Assembly (NCBI GenBank): GCA_026929865.2
Contig: CM049395.1
Location: 29,693,001-29,757,000, forward strand
DNA from: Hyperoplus lanceolatus
Lineage: Eukaryota > Chordata > Actinopteri > Uranoscopiformes > Ammodytidae
Length of the DNA: 64,000 nt
Direction of reading: 5' to 3'
Shown here one piece after another: positions 63,339-64,000 of the stretch. The translations under genes were made by a program, and so were the position numbers. Each line of letters opens with the position of its first letter. The stretch's first letter is position 1. The notes below the pieces were generated by a model, which saw nothing but the letters and a program-made list of their open reading frames with translations, made no database searches and was not told the origin of the DNA.

Positions 63339-64000
63339 AGGGGAGAACGGGGTAAGTAGGCACACTTTTTACTCTAGTGAGAATTGCTCATCACCAAAAC
63401 ATCTGTCAATAGCCATTCCTACATTAAATTGAAGCTTAAGGTGTTGGCTTGAAATGTGTGTCTCTCTTTTTTTCCAACTTATTGTAATGAAGAAGTAATT
63501 TACCATCAAAGACACTCTGACACATTGTGACAACCAACCCCATCAAGGGGTCGGTTGTCACACACTATGGGGTTGTTTGTCACAATGTTATCTTAATGGC
63601 AAAATTCTTAAAAAGAAGGCAATGAGGCAGAACCAAATTTGAAAGTTTAATTGCATTGTCAAGTTGACAAATAGGCCTACATAACTTACTGTAGCCTTGG
63701 CAGCTGGTCTAGTTTGGGATGCACTGGGTTGTTTTGATTTTGTTGCCCTTTTCTCTTTTGCTTGCTAGCTGCCTTTTCCTGCTCTATTCTTTCCTTCTCT
63801 GGGGTGTCAGTGAGGATACAGCTTGACAATTTATTTCGTTATTGGGTTCCTTTTCTGGCTGCAGCCTTGAGATAACATGTGACAACCAACCCCCCAAAAA
63901 ATTTGACGACCAACCCCAACCTGAATTTCTTGCTAGCATCAAGGCCAACAACCATCTGACAACTAATTAGCTTGCTAACAACAATCTAAACTATAGCTTA
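63339..64000. mobile_element. Second copy of the GGGGAGAACGGGGTAA-type repeat, running off the window
   Basis: Starts AGGGGAGAACGGGGTAAGTA and CACACTTTTTAC, as at 36320. It continues with TGACAACCAACCCCATC (63527), GGTTGTCACACACTATGGGG and GACAACCAACCCCCC (63883) motifs. The right end lies outside or is not recognisable. Confidence 0.5.

Overview
The window looks like nuclear DNA of a ray-finned fish, probably a percomorph-type teleost. The evidence is the repeat set: Rex1-, Rex3/RTE- and L2-like LINEs, a DIRS-like YR-retrotransposon, many hAT, Tc1/mariner-like and Harbinger-like elements, tRNA-derived SINEs, and long CA/TG and CTAT microsatellites in AT-rich, intron-like sequence. I found no convincing host protein-coding exon, rRNA or free tRNA gene. 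What follows is mostly a record of nested transposon insertions, several of them proven by target-site duplications (TSDs).

Layout. 1-1450: SINE tail, then a foldback element. 1450-7320: an L2-like LINE split by a hAT element (3519-6784, 8-bp TSD), which holds a second hAT element (4092-6018, 8-bp TSD), which holds a third TIR element (4366-5360). 7320-13350: microsatellites, a Tc1/mariner-like non-autonomous element (9219-10382), palindromes and a TIR element. 13364-16485: an RTE/Rex3-like LINE with both ends and a 14-bp TSD, on the minus strand. 16610-25003: a hAT-type element (8-bp TSD) split by a 6.8-kb DIRS-like retrotransposon (16842-23632) that keeps inverted terminal repeats, an internal complementary region, and decayed RT/RNase H and tyrosine recombinase. 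25767-26798 and 38925-40940: Harbinger-like MITEs, one pair in opposite orientation and one end-to-end array sharing TTA. 31948-38151: further TIR elements. 47655-52879: a 5.2-kb hAT transposon. 53546-53990: a GC-rich segment. 57518-60692: a second mariner-like copy split by a 5'-truncated Rex1-like LINE. The remainder is microsatellite or sequence with nothing recognised.

The best candidate for a live system is the hAT element at 47655-52879. On the minus strand, twelve exons (51755 down to 48430) join in frame into a 748-codon open reading frame with a zinc-finger-like N-terminus, the D-D-E type catalytic residues, the CxxH and W motifs, and a C-terminal dimerisation domain. Every junction keeps frame, and two introns use GC donors. 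A small element 42 kb away (4366-5360) shares its subterminal sequence, so it may be a non-autonomous relative. The Rex1-like copy keeps a full RT frame with FADD but has lost its 5' part; the L2, RTE and DIRS copies are dead, the first two by deletion of the RT active-site core.
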